DNA of 64,000 nt from Rhododendron vialii (taxonomy: Eukaryota > Streptophyta > Magnoliopsida > Ericales > Ericaceae): assembly GCF_030253575.1 (NCBI RefSeq), contig NC_080558.1, positions 878,001 to 942,000 of the forward strand, written 5' to 3'. The position numbers were made by a program, and so were the translations under genes. Below, one piece after another: positions 36,487 through 47,439 of this stretch. How positions within the stretch are numbered: position 1 is the stretch's first letter; every line of letters starts with the position of its first letter. The notes under the pieces are model-generated. The model saw only the letters and a list, made by a program, of their open reading frames with translations. It was not told where the DNA came from and ran no database searches.

Positions 36487-37374
36487 TTTTATGGGCTTTT
36501 TTTCATGCATTAGGTTCAAAAGTGATCCTTTTTTGTTGGACCCAAAAAAAGGGGGTGGGGGGTTGAATTATGAGTTTTTGGTTGATATTTTGTGGAGTTG
36601 AATTGTGGATTTTTTTATATGTCGGGCTCAAAATATGGCCCATGAATGAAAATCGAATAAACCGAATAAACAAGACTATAACCGGTTGAGCTGGTCGAAA
36701 CCGGTAACGTATTATCTCAGCCGGTTCCAGTTTCTAAAAATCTCAAACTAGATAACCGATTTCGACCGAAAAATACGCTAAAACTGATCGAAACCGGACC
36801 GGTATCACCCCTAGTTTTTAGTACTTGGCATCAAATATACAACACAAAGGTAGTGCGGATCAAGGACGCCGGGTACAATTTTTAAACTCCAAAAAAACAT
36901 ATTTTTACATATTATTTTTTTAAATTGAGTACTTTAACTTGGTGTAAAAAAATATAGTAAATAATAATATGTAGAAACATATTTTTTTAGAGTTTGAAAA
37001 TGCACGAAACTTCGTAAGGAACATTTAAAGTGGAACGGAGGGAGTAATTAACAGTATTATTTTTTTATATACATAATTTCATATTCAATATGGTACTTGT
37101 TTGATACATTTCGTCGAGTAGATTGCAAAGATATTTATTTCATAAAAATTGAACATATAAAATAAAAGTAATAAGTATTTTAAGTTTTAAAATAGAAAGG
37201 GGGGAGGGAGAGAGAGAGAGAGAGAGAGATGCACATACGCGTCAATGTACATTTTCCAGGGAGGGGCATGCTTTAAATGCAAGAGTATGTGTGAAGGCTA
37301 TGCGTACATGGTGGAGAGAGAGGGAGAGGCACGTGAGCTATTTTGGAGAGGATCAAGTGGTGCATTGCACTTTA
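36425..37374. other. Repeat-rich intergenic sequence
   Basis: Holds the AT run, an unclassified stretch with repeated 'accggt' words (36660-36810), and at 37044-37058 GGAACGGAGGGAGTA, the right terminus of a Stowaway MITE whose left end I could not fix. Confidence 0.4.
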
Positions 37375-37733
37375 GAGCAAGTTTACCAATGAATATGTAT
37401 AATGTCTTGTGAACAGTTTACAATTCTACTTTAGCTATCAATTTTTTTCTTCACAACTACACTAATACTATCTATTTTACTTAATACCAATTAAAATATT
37501 TTTTTTTCACTCATTTTCTATTATCTTTATTATTTAAAAGAGGAGAAAGGAGGGGGAAGAGAAAGAAATAATAAAAAAAAAGAGTGTGAATAGTGCATAG
37601 GTAAAAATAGAGTACAATTGTTCATAAATTCATTTTAGCTACTCTTTTACCTCTTCTGGTGCAGGGTGTTTTTTGAGTTTTTCCTATCTAAAGTAGCCAA
37701 AAAGCTATTTCCCCTCGGTTGATGTACTTGCTC
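37375..37733. mobile_element. PIF/Harbinger-type MITE with TTA target duplication
   Basis: GAGCAAGTTTACC at the left and GATGTACTTGCTC at the right are flanked by TTA on both sides (37372-37374, 37734-37736). 359 bp, non-coding. Confidence 0.65.
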
Positions 37734-37818
37734 TTAGATGGCAAAGAATTGGTGGTACTGGCGTTATTTTTTCTCGAAGGTTTCTATTTTTCAATTGGTG
37801 GCACCAAGTGGTCCATTA

Positions 37819-38262
37819 GAGCATCCGCAATGGTACTAATCAAAATGTGTCACGTCAGCATTTGATTATCCATTTAATCAATAATCAAACTTAACAACAT
37901 CTACCTCCACATTAGTTATTTTTGTATCCCTAACAAAAAAAAACCCCACAATACACAATGCACATTTGTCCAATCGCAAACGAGTTTTAATCACGTATCC
38001 GACCACACCAAATTATTCGTCTCGATGAGACGATTCCAATATGAGGTGTTTTTGAGTTATTGAGTTTTGAATTTAATTGTTGAGTTTGGTTATTGAGTTT
38101 TGATTATTGGTAAAAGTTGTTAAGTTTGGTTATGAAAATGGTGGAATTTGGTTATTTACTAAAAGACTTGTAACTTTGGTTATTACAATGTGAAGTATTT
38201 TTTGAGCATTGTTATTAAATTTACTTATTCACATCCATTTGCTTGTTACAATGCGGATGCTC
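37819..38262. mobile_element. PIF/Harbinger-type MITE inserted at the edge of the VAMP724 fragment
   Basis: Termini GAGCATCCGCAATGG and the complement of ACAATGCGGATGCTC, with TTA on both sides (37816-37818, 38263-38265). The right TTA is the first base triplet of the VAMP724-like fragment; the intact gene has TTACACATG at that point. Confidence 0.75.
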
Positions 38263-38548
38263 TTACACATGTTGACATACCTTACACTGTTGTCCGGCAT
38301 AGCACTTTTAACTTGAGAGACTGGGCCTTCACTTTCGATAGTTTTCCAATCTCTTCGGCATGGTCAAAATTTCGTTCGATCGATAGCTCTCGATGTCGCT
38401 CAATAGATTGCTCTGTTAATTGGTAGTATTTACTATTTACTTAGCAGCCAAGTTAGCTTTATTTTCTGTTCTTCTACGAATTGGACAACCATAAACTACG
38501 AACGGATCAAGCCAGGAGCTGAAACACCACTGTGTTGACTTGGCATGA
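38263..38548 (-). pseudogene. VAMP724: Internally deleted fragment of VAMP724
   Basis: 38263-38366 matches 61395-61500 of the VAMP724 gene (3' half of exon 3 and the start of the following intron) at about 90% by eye, with indels that break the frame. At 38367-38372 the match jumps to 62810-63037, the sequence upstream of the VAMP724 ATG. So about 1.3 kb (exons 1-2, introns 1-2 and part of exon 3) is missing, while upstream and exon 3 pieces keep gene order. No intact reading frame. A DNA-level duplication is more likely than a processed copy because intron and promoter sequence are present. Confidence 0.85.
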
Positions 38549-38724
38549 CTTAATTTTAAGGACGGCGGGTATTATTGTTGCTGACGTTCACTGATTTTAT
38601 GTACTAATTTTTAATTAAATTTTTAGTGATACTCACTGCGTCTCCATTTGTTTGTCTAATTTTTGTGATCTTTTGTTTGTACAATATAGTCTATATCTTA
38701 CTAAATACTGTATATTGTTTTGTA

Positions 38725-38940
38725 CTACCTCCGTCCCAAAATATTTTTTCAGTCTGCAAAACAATAACTAAGAAATAATACAATTTGTTTAAGAAAATTT
38801 TTAAAAACAATTCGACAAATTACTAGATATGAATGAGTTCTTTTAATTTTATGAAAAATTATTTGAATCCTTTTTGTAAAAGTGTGTTATTTTTAAATTC
38901 TCATTTTACAGACTAGGTAAACATTTTAGAATAGAGAAAA
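38725..38940. mobile_element. Degenerate Stowaway-like MITE
   Basis: The left end TA-CTACCTCCGTCCCAAAAT is typical. The right end (aaacattttagaataga) is a decayed complement, and the inner arms TCAGTCTG / CAGACTAG still pair. Confidence 0.55.
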
Positions 38941-39598
38941 TATATAGTTTTATATAGTGGAACTTATTGGGGAAAATGACGGCCAAGAAAGTGTTTTGAT
39001 ACAGTAATTAATACCCGCCAATGATATTTTCAGCATTAACAAATGTTCTTAGCTTGTCCTTAGCAGATATTAATTATCAAAACACGTTCTGAAAATGTCA
39101 AAATGTATGGCCAAAATGAGAGAAGGATTGGGTTGGGTTTGTTTGTTGGTTGGGCCGCCATGGATCGATAGTTCTTCGAAGGAAGGTAGTTGTGTAACTG
39201 TAGAAATGAGTTTAATTGGGGTCAAGAGTTTGAAAGGGGTTTGGTTTAAGGGTGTGCTAATGTATTGATTGAAGTGAGGAAGAATTAAGAAAGTTGTTTG
39301 TTCTGAACTAAACAACTAGTACTACTGGTTAGTGGCGTTTATGCAAGTGATTAACTTATGCAGAATAATTTTTTGGTTCAAACTTGTTCAATTTTTTTAT
39401 TGGTATTTGTTAGTTTTACGTCAAACTTTTATGTGCTATGAGTGAGTAAGGATGAGAGAAATCGGAGAAGTAAAAGATTATGAGTTTTACAGAAGTATTT
39501 TGGAAAATATCGAAAGAATAAAGCTCAAACAAATCAGTTTTTGGACATTTTCTTGAATATTCCTCAAAAAAACTTGTTTACAAGTCTAACTTTTTATT

Positions 39599-40005
39599 TA
39601 AAGTACTCTTATGCGTGTCATTACTTTTTTTATTTTTTCTGCATTACTATACAAATTAATTGAGATATTAAATTTGGTGCGAATAAATCAAAAAATAATA
39701 CACAAAAGTGTTTTACTGTTTATTTCAATGACAGGGTGTTTGGTTAGTGCATTTTTGCATTTTCGGATTTTCATTTTTGCATTTTGAGTGTTTGGGAGCT
39801 CATTTTCGGAAAACACATTCACTAATTTTGCTTAAAGAGGCAAGAACCAGAATGAAGGCAAAAGGTCCTTTTCGAGGTTTTGGCTTTTCCCATTTTATGT
39901 TGAATTACCAAAATACCCTAACTATTTTTAGCTATTTACCAGTTTTGTCCTCCCATTATTTCTGCCACATGCTGCACGGAATTGGAAGGGAATTTTAGAA
40001 ATAGA
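39599..40005. repeat. Dispersed repeat, copy 1 (with copy 41954-42795)
   Basis: About 400 bp shared at roughly 90% or better, from AAGTACTCTTATGCGTGTCA to the end AATTTTAGAAATAGAA. It includes the left part of a TIR element starting GGTGTTTGGTTAGTGCATTT. It joins directly to a different repeat at 40002. Confidence 0.85.
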
Positions 40006-40860
40006 ATTTTACACCACAGAGAGAGGGAGACGGAGAGAGATTTACCCATTAACAAAGACTGCTGATTTTGCTACTCCCTTTTTTGTTAATAGTACTTTTC
40101 TGCACCAAAAATACATTTGCAGGGGATGCCATTAACAAAAAATGAAGTGACAAAATCATTTCCCTTAACAAATAGCATTTGAGGAGGAAGTATAACAAAA
40201 TGTTTACCTGGACAGATATTTTATCATGGTGGGGTATGCAATGGGTACCCACATCAACTTTTGCAGGCTTGCTTCACTGGTGGAAGGCTGAAATTGTTAA
40301 GTCAAAACACAAAATTATTTCGGAATCCATTCCATTTGCAGTGATTTGGACAGTATGGAATATTAGAAATGATCGAGCTAGTTTTCGAAAACAAGATGGT
40401 GGATTGGATGGAAACTACTGACCTTATTAAAGCAAGGTTGGCCTTTTGGGTGGCATCAAACAAGGAAGGGTCTGTATACACGATGAACGATATCATGTTC
40501 AGGCTTCACTCTATCATGAAATCTGGATAACTCTATTGGATGAAATTTGAGTTGCGGTTGGCTTTGATGCTTGGTGACTTCTGGCGATCTATCTGTAATT
40601 TCATGGCGGGAACAATTTCTTTGATTGCTAAGCTGTTGGATCTTTCAAGTTGACCCCTTATCAACTTGCGGGCTGAGATGTAGATGATTGTTGCGGGGCA
40701 AGGTGCCCACATTGTTGGGATATTGTCTTTGCGTTGTGATGTTTTCTCTTGACCTTTTATCTGTACTATCCTTTTCTCTTTTATTTATAAAATTCTTCTT
40801 CGCTGTTAAAAAAAAAAAAAACAAAGTGTTTACATACTAAGGAATTAATTATTCTATGCA
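40002..40860. repeat. Dispersed repeat, copy with LINE insertion (relative 47187-47380)
   Basis: 40002-40207 plus 40820-40860 matches 47187-47380 from TAGAATTTTACACCACAGAG to AATTAATTATTCTATGC. The 47 kb copy lacks the LINE and shows the empty site AACAAAGTGTTTAC. Confidence 0.85.
40208..40819 (+). mobile_element. 5'-truncated L1-type LINE
   Basis: 612 bp flanked by a 14-bp target duplication, AACAAAATGTTTAC (40194-40207) and AACAAAGTGTTTAC (40820-40833), ending in a poly-A run. Its start encodes WTDILSWWGMQWVP and ESIPFAVIWTVWNIRNDRA, the C-terminal zinc-knuckle region typical of plant L1 reverse transcriptase ORFs. Then follows a 3' UTR. Dead copy. Confidence 0.9.
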
Positions 40861-41214
40861 GTTAATTATTCGACGAGGAGAGAGAAAATAGAAATGAGGA
40901 CTGGTCCGAAAAGAAAAAAAAAGAAAATTAAATGAGTTGGATGGGTGGGTGGACCCCACACCAACTTTAAGGGTCAAAATTTTCCATTATATACACATGA
41001 AAGTAAAGCATGAATCTTTACCGGCGAGTAGCAACTACTCTAACTTATCGGTTGGTTCCACGACCCACAAGTACTAAACGTAGGACTTATTCTATTTTAT
41101 TCGAGTGGAAGGGTCTCCACCTTTTTTCCCCCGAGTTAAAGGGCAGTCCGTGTCTCACAAGGGGATCTCCATTTTAGTTAAAATGTAGATTTTTTTATTT
41201 CTCTTATTTTTCAA

Positions 41215-41462
41215 TCGAATTTTGATGATTCAAGCTATTTAATATGATCAGAACGTGATTTTAACAGTACTCATGAGAAATCGGCAAAAAAAATGACCGG
41301 AAATGGCATAATTTGAGCAATTTTTATTTGAACCGTTCAATAAAAAATGGTTCGAACTGTTCGGATGAAATCCTTACTGGTCATTGTTTTGGCTGATTTC
41401 TTTTTAGTATCTTTAAAATCACGTTCTGAATATATTGAGCGGCTCGAATCATTGAAATTCGA
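41215..41462. mobile_element. Foldback element F3, diverged
   Basis: Shares with F1 and F2 the words GATCAGAACGTGATTTTAA, AAAAAAAATGACCGG and AAAATCACGTTCTGAATA. Outer ends are decayed; 41145-41215 may belong to it as well. Confidence 0.65.
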
Positions 41463-41499
41463 AACGGTCTACGAAATGTCGCGTAGGAGAAACTCAGAA

Positions 41500-41953
41500 A
41501 ATCAAGGATACCAACGTTAGTTTGGATAAGTGAATGTAAATGTGACATTGTCAGCTGTTTCATCAATTATGCATGTACTTTGTGGAAATCGTTAATTTTA
41601 TGATCTATTGTTTGTAAGTTAAAGGTTAGTGGGTATGGATTATTTTTATTGAGCTTTTGTAGCTCATGTTGTTACCTTTAGTGACCCTGACATATTATAT
41701 TGGTGGCGAAGCTGGTATAATGTGTCAGACCTTATAGTTAAATATGGTGAACTCTACACCTTGAAGGCTTTCGGAGTTGAAGAACTGGTTAACATGGAGG
41801 AGCAGACGGAGCTGTAGATTAGGAACCCTAGTTTCCCTCCATTTTGTAATGAAAGTACTCTTATGGAGGTTGTGATGTAATAAAAAGCCAGACTCCACTT
41901 TTGAGTTCCAATAAAATTGTCTTTTTAACGTACCCAAAATTCGAGGCATTACA
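41500..41953. other. Intergenic, no feature recognised
   Basis: A stretch between repeats. A reverse-strand frame at 41725-41949 (LGTLKRQFYWNSKVESGF) could be a transposon remnant, but no domain was identified. Confidence 0.35.
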
Positions 41954-42795
41954 AAAGTACTCCTATACGTGTCATTAATTTTTTAATTTTTTCTACATTA
42001 CTATACAAATTAATTGAGATATTAAATTTGGTGCAAATAAATTAAAAAATAATACGTAAAAGTGTTTTACTGTTTATTTCAATGACGGGGTGGTTGGTTG
42101 GACTGGGGGAAGCTGTTGTGCAGCTTCGTGCTGCACAGCGTGCTGCGCACCCGCCGGCGAGGCTTTGCCGGCATTGGTCCAGTGATCAGAGACGTTCACC
42201 GCGTAGAGCTCGTCGAGTTCTACGTGCGGGCAAAAATCAACTCGATCAAATATCGATAAGTGCCTCATTCGAACACATATAACTGGAAAAAAATGGATTC
42301 AGTGGTTTTGATCCAATGTTTTGTATCCATTAGGATTTATTTTTTTTCAAGTTATATATATTCCGGTAAGGCACTTAGCAATATTTGATCGAGCTGATTT
42401 TTGGCACACACGTAAAACTCGACAAGTTCTACGCAGTGAACGTCTCCGATCGCCGGACCGATGCCGGCAAGACCTCGCTGGCAGGTGCGCAACACAAAGC
42501 TGCACAGCAGCTTCCCCCAGTCCGTGCTTGGTTAGTGCATTTTTGCATTTTTAGATTTTCATTTTTGCATTTTGAGTGTTTGGGAGCTCATTTTCGGAAA
42601 ACACATTCACTAATTTTGCTTAAAGGGGCAAGAACCCAGAATGAAGGCAGAAGGTCCATTTCGAGGTTTTGGCTTTTAACATTTTATGTCAAATTACCAA
42701 AATACCCTAACTATTTTTAGCTATTTACCAGTTTTGTCCTCCCATTATTACTGCCACATGCTGCACGGAATTGGAAGGGAATTTTAGAAATAGAA
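41954..42795. repeat. Dispersed repeat, copy 2, with a TIR insertion
   Basis: Matches 39599-40005 on both sides of a 422-bp insertion (42101-42522). The TIR element that starts at about 42525 (TGCTTGGTTAGTGCATTTTT) seems complete here and ends near 43113 at AAACACCCC. Confidence 0.85.
42101..42522. mobile_element. Long-TIR foldback element
   Basis: 422 bp, beginning GACTGGGGGAAGCTG and ending CAGCTTCCCCCAGTC, with arms of nearly 200 bases carrying GC-rich words (GCCGGCGAGG, CGTCGAGTTCTACGTG). Flanks TGGTTGGTTG and TGCTTGGTTA represent a 10-bp target site, judged from the uninterrupted copy at 39734 (GTGTTTGGTTA). Mutator-like by target size. Confidence 0.8.
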
Positions 42796-43156
42796 CTTCT
42801 CCATTTGCGCAGGCTCTAAAATTGTCCTTACACCTCACATATGAAAATTCAAAAGAAATGCTATAAAAGAAAAAATAAATATTCATATATATTTTAACAC
42901 AATAATAAAGGCCAAGGACAACTTGGTAAAAACTCAAACCATAATTTATTTTCATCATTTATCTTCCAAACACTATTATTGTTCCAAAATACATTGTAGA
43001 CATATCTTCCAAACACTCTTACCATACTTAAAAACATATTTTGATCATAATCCAAAAACCTAAAAATGCAAAAAATTAAAAATGAAAAGTCAAAAAGTAA
43101 ACTTTTAAACACCCCTCGGAATAAATACTCAAGAACAATGCGAGAAGTGCACTATA

Positions 43157-44384
43157 TCACCCCAGTTCCGATCCAAAGCCATCCGAGATTACATCACCGA
43201 TGAAAAGCTTCCCCAATTCTACACACAGTAACTTGGCCAACCAATTATTCTGCTGTGGTTGTTGGACGGGCGGGTATTCATAATCCAGCGGTGGCGGAGC
43301 TGGCGCGCTGGCCATTCTCGGCCCCCACTTGTAAGAGAAATTCAGCTCGCCTTCGTTGCGCTTTCCCGATGGCCTTCGAACCTGATAGTAATATTCTTAG
43401 AAAATTAGTAAAACACAAACAAGAATTATCTGAATAACGAGACCTCACATTTTCAACCGGAAAACAATGAAGAATGTGCGAGTGTATATATATACTATAA
43501 ACAATTCGGCCATTTTGCTTCATATCATTGCAAAATTCAACAAAATCACCCAGACTTATAATAAGTCACTGTCACTCTTGTGGATCTAAAAAGCATCGAT
43601 CTCTTTGAGTCAGGCCCCGTTCCCGAAATATCATTACAAGGATTTTAATGATTTTACAAGGATTTTGATAAGAACAAAAATGATTTTACAAGGATTTTGA
43701 AAAGAACAAAAATGATTTTACAAGGATTTTAATGATTTTATAAGGATTTTGACAAGAACAAAAATGATTTTACAAGGATTTTGACAAGAACAAAAATGAG
43801 TTTACAAGGATTTTAATGATTTTACAAGGATTTTGACGAGAACAAAAATGATTTTACAAGGATTTTAATGATTTTACAAGGATTTTGACAAGAACAAAAA
43901 TGAAAACAAGAATATTGTTAGAAAATTAGTAAAACATAAACAAGAATTAACTGAATGACGAGACCTCACAATTTCTACCGGAAAACAATGAACAACAAGG
44001 TGAAGACACCTGAAAATAATAATACGCCACCTGATAAGTATCGGATTGCAATAATTCGCCATCGTCAGTCGGCCCAATGAGTTCCGACAGCGGCACGTGC
44101 ACCTCACCGATGTCCTTATCACCGAGGGTCCGCTCGCAACGTATCCTGAACGTGACGCCGAGGCGGTTGCTCTGGGCGGCGGACTCCTCGACCGCGAACG
44201 TCAAGGGGAAGTTCCAGGTGGGGCTGGCGTTTCCGCTCCTGTCCACCGCGGTCCTCTGCTGCTGGTTCGCCCTCGGGTCACCGGAGATCGAAACGATGGC
44301 GTACGCGTGCGTCTTGCTGATTAGGTTGACGTTCTTGAGGTCTTTTGCGGATATCACGTTGATCTCCAAACGCCTGTACGCCAT
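43157..44384 (-). CDS. C2-domain protein, SRC2-like
   Basis: Two exons, 44384-44010 and 43381-43157, phase 0 at the junction, giving 199 aa. Residues 1-125 form a plant SRC2/BAP-type C2 domain, opening YRRLEINVISAKDLKNVN with TWNFPLTFAVEE and DIGEVHVPLSELI. Such domains bind phospholipids, often with Ca2+, at membranes. Of the usual loop acids only some are visible (D15, D89, D91), so Ca2+ dependence is uncertain. Exon 2 adds a Pro/Gln-rich linker (PAPPPLDYEYPPVQQPQQNN) and a hydrophobic end, shorter than many SRC2 proteins. Exon 1 is GC-rich compared with its surroundings. The intron holds a minisatellite. A TATA box is at 44474-44482 and a CT-rich leader at 44414-44434. Related Arabidopsis genes are annotated as CaLB-domain proteins. 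Confidence 0.88.
43391..43995. repeat. Minisatellite bounded by an 84-bp direct duplication, in the C2 gene intron
   Basis: 43391-43474 and 43912-43995 are direct copies (TTAGAAAATTAGTAAAACA...). Between them, at about 43630-43905, two unit types alternate: a 31-base unit TTTACAAGGATTTTGACAAG+AACAAAAATGA and a 20-base unit TTTACAAGGATTTTAATGAT. The array fills most of the 628-bp intron. Confidence 0.92.
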
Positions 44385-44473
44385 GTTAATATGAATTTAG
44401 CATACCAAATTTGAAGAGAGAGAGAGAGAGAGTGTCTGAGAGATGTGTGTGTACTCTTTGTGGGTGGGGAAAG

Positions 44474-44482
44474 TATATATAA
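44474..44482 (-). promoter_or_regulatory. TATA box of the C2 gene
   Basis: On the minus strand CCTTATATATACTTT. It is 90 bases before the ATG, so transcription would start near 44445 and include the CT run at 44434-44414 in the leader. Confidence 0.65.
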
Positions 44483-45231
44483 GGCAATACACCCACCGCA
44501 TCTCTTTCACCGAACCACTCACCGTACCACCCACTGTCTACCACGTAGCAGTGGGGCCATTGTGGAAAAAAAAAACAATTCAAATTACAATCAACTTTTG
44601 TCAAACTTATTAGATAAGAAATTTTAGGCCACCACATAACTGCATCCATCCACACAACCGCATGCATGTGCCTTTCAAAGAAAAAACACAACTGCATGCA
44701 TCTTAAAAAGTACGCTATAGTTCAATCGGCCACCCCACAACTGCATGCATCTTAAAAAGTTCGTTTTTATGTTTTTAGTCTTCCACCTTCTGGACGTGGT
44801 AGACGACCTTGATTGTTTCATTTCATACAAATTTGATTGTTCAAACTTTTGTGGAATTTCAATCGGATAGTGATTTTCACGCTCTCATTTTTTATAATCA
44901 CACTCTTTCTTTGTTTTGTCTTTTTGTGATGTGAATTTACAATGTCGCTCTTCCAAGTGTGAAATAGTATACAAATAAAAGGTTAAGTTTGTAAATTCAT
45001 ATCACAAGAACACAAAAAAGGAGTGTAAAAAAAAGAAGAAGCGTGACAGTCAATTACCATTTGAACATACATGTTCTGATTTGGTTGTACTTATGATCTG
45101 TTTTTTGGGGCCAATTAAAATACAGAATTAGAAGTGGTCATCCTACATTACTACGTACTGACCGGATAGACGATGACCTGATGCAAAACGAAAATAGAAT
45201 CAAATTAAGTAAAAGGGGAATGGAGACAATG

Positions 45232-46292
45232 GAGAAATTATTCATTGCCCTTGGGGTAACACGTCAGCTCTTGCTTCCACCAATCAAAATTTACCTTTTG
45301 CTATTCCCCTCTGACACCCATCCCCGACCCCACAGCACTTTTTCCAAACTTTTCCCCGGCTCTCCCCAGACCCTAAGACCCTAAAACGTTGCCGTTTTAT
45401 TTTTTTAAAAAAAATTCAAAACTATCAATTTGCAATCCTATGAAACAGAAACGTAATTATGAGAGCTTTAGAGCCAAAATTTAACTATGTCCCTTTAGAA
45501 TAATATGATCAGAATAAAAATATCCGCACACCCGTTCAAACGGATTAAAAATTGAAGCACTTAATTTTTAATCATATTTTTTAATATATAAACGGTTTCA
45601 AATAAGTCGAGTCACCCAAAAAAAAATTTGAATAAGGACAAAAAAAAAAAATCACTTGACTTATTTAGCAGAATAACCTACTCAAGTTCTCTGAATCAAA
45701 AGAAAAAGGCTTTCCGCTATCCACTAAAATAATAAGATCTTCACACCCGTTTAAATGGATTAAAAATTGAAACACTTAATTTTTTAACCATATTTTTGAA
45801 TAAATAAACAGTCTCAAAAAATTAAATGCTCAAATTTTTACTCCATTTGAATCAGTGCGAAGATCTTGTAAATATAATCAAAATAAAACGGAGTGAAAAT
45901 TTAAATACTTACCGTTTATATATTAATTTGAGACCGTTTATATATTAAAAAATATGGTTAAAAAATTAAGTGCTTCAATTTTTAATCCGTTTAAACGGGT
46001 GTGCGGATATTTTTATTCTGATCATATTATTCTAAAGGGACATAGTTAAATTTTGGCTCTAAAGCTCTCATAATTACGTTTCTGTTCCATAGGATTGCAA
46101 ATAGATGGTTTTGAATTTTTTTTTTAAAAATAAAACGGCAACGTTTTAGGGTCTGGGGAGAGCCGGGGGAAAAGTTTGGAAAAAGTGCTGTAGGGTCGGG
46201 GATGGGTGTCAGAGGGGGAATAGCAAAAGGTAAATTTTGATTGGTGGAAGCAAGAGCTGACGTGTTGCCCCAAGGGCAATGAATAATTTCTC
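45232..46292. mobile_element. Mutator-like foldback element, 1061 bp, 9-bp target duplication
   Basis: GAGACAATG flanks both sides (45223-45231 and 46293-46301). The arms, about 370 bases each, start GAGAAATTATTCATTGCCC and run through AAAACGTTGCCGTTTTA and ATATCCGCACACCCGTT before the pairing weakens. A weaker related inverted pair fills the middle. Non-coding. Outside the target duplications, a 34-base stretch (GATGCAAAACGAAAATAGAA... and GATGCCAAACTAAAGTAGAA...) is also repeated directly. Confidence 0.92.
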
Positions 46293-46301
46293 GAGACAAT
46301 G

Positions 46302-47049
46302 AGAATGACAATGACTTGATGCCAAACTAAAGTAGAATCAAATCAAATTAAAAAATTCAAACGATTGGCCAAAGGTGTGAACATGAAATAATTTTGTGTT
46401 GTTTCATTCATCTTCACCATCGCTAACATAATTGACAATCAGGACCATCGCTAACATAATTGACAATCAGGAGAAAGAGAGATAAAAACAGATTTCTAGT
46501 AGCTATATCACATATCATCTCTGCTTGCCACTTAGATTGTTGAGAGCACCATATACATAATTTTCATTATTTTTAAATCTACACTGTTGTCGATGCATAT
46601 TGTCTTTGCACATCAAAACCGTCACTTTTCTAAAATACTATCATCAAACCGTCACTTTACTTTATTTTTTGGTTGTAAACCCATTCGAACAATTAACAGT
46701 GAAAAAGTCTCTTTTTTTAATTTAGAGTTTCCGTGTTAGCTTGCTCCTATCTCGATTAATTTTTGGAGATCAATTTCATCGTCCATTATATCGTAAGCCA
46801 ATTAGAATTGAAGAAATGCCCGTATGGATAGTTTCAGACTTTGACCATTGTGCCAACCTGTTAGGCCAAGAAATGAGAAGCTATTTTGTAATTAACAACT
46901 CATTTCAGAATTCTTTCCTTTAGTTAAGTTTAAGTTAAGAATTTTAACCGATGTAAATGTGATGCATGTGCAAGTCGAGTTTTTTCAAAATTGGATCATA
47001 CAAAGCGAGAGCCGAGAAGCTAATTTGCATATTTTGACAAAATTTGACT
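46302..47049. other. Intergenic, possibly Helitron body
   Basis: Contains a short direct duplication (CCATCGCTAACATAATTGACAATCAGGA twice at about 46418-46470). No coding signal. It may belong to the Helitron-like end that follows. Confidence 0.35.
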
Positions 47050-47086
47050 TACACACGCATTGCGTGGCATGTGCCCGAGCCTCTAG
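47050..47086 (+). mobile_element. Helitron-like 3' terminus
   Basis: A small hairpin CACGCATTGCGTG is followed 17 bases later by CTAG and then T, the layout of Helitron 3' ends. The 5' TC end was not found. Confidence 0.45.
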
Positions 47087-47186
47087 TTACTATTAATTGT
47101 TAGAAATGGGGTACCAAATTAAAACTCACTTGTTTTGATGCAGTTGTGCGGGCATTTTTGGGTACGTACATGGACTTTATCAAAAG

Positions 47187-47380
47187 TAGAATTTTACACC
47201 ACAGAGAGAGGGAGACGCAGAGAGATTTACCCATTAACAAAAGTTGCTGATTTTGCTATTCTTTTTTTTGTTAATGGCACTCCTCTGCAAAATAGAGTAA
47301 CAAAATCATTTCCCTTAACAAATAGCATTTGAGGAGGAAGTATAACAAAGTGTTTACATACTAAGGAATTAATTATTCTA
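47187..47380. repeat. Dispersed repeat, copy without LINE
   Basis: Partner of 40002-40860. It shows the uninterrupted target AACAAAGTGTTTACATACTA of the LINE. Confidence 0.85.
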
Positions 47381-47439
47381 TGCGGCCTTGAATTATATAC
47401 GGGAGACGCTACATTACATACTCAGAAAAAACACTCCCT

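Noticed and set aside
35137-36601. Frames of over 100 codons on both strands
   Set aside because: They run through AT/GT microsatellites and foldback hairpins, and their matching sense and antisense frames are what palindromes produce.
40179-40421. An 80-codon frame as a host gene
   Set aside because: It is the C-terminal reverse-transcriptase region of a truncated LINE bounded by a target duplication and poly-A.
42074-42282. GC-rich frames that suggested a gene fragment
   Set aside because: The sequence is the left arm of a 422-bp TIR element whose right arm at 42.4-42.5 kb gives a mirrored frame.
45181-46311. Two similar proteins in opposite directions (SCPGSPQTL-like)
   Set aside because: They are the two arms of the Mutator-like palindrome.
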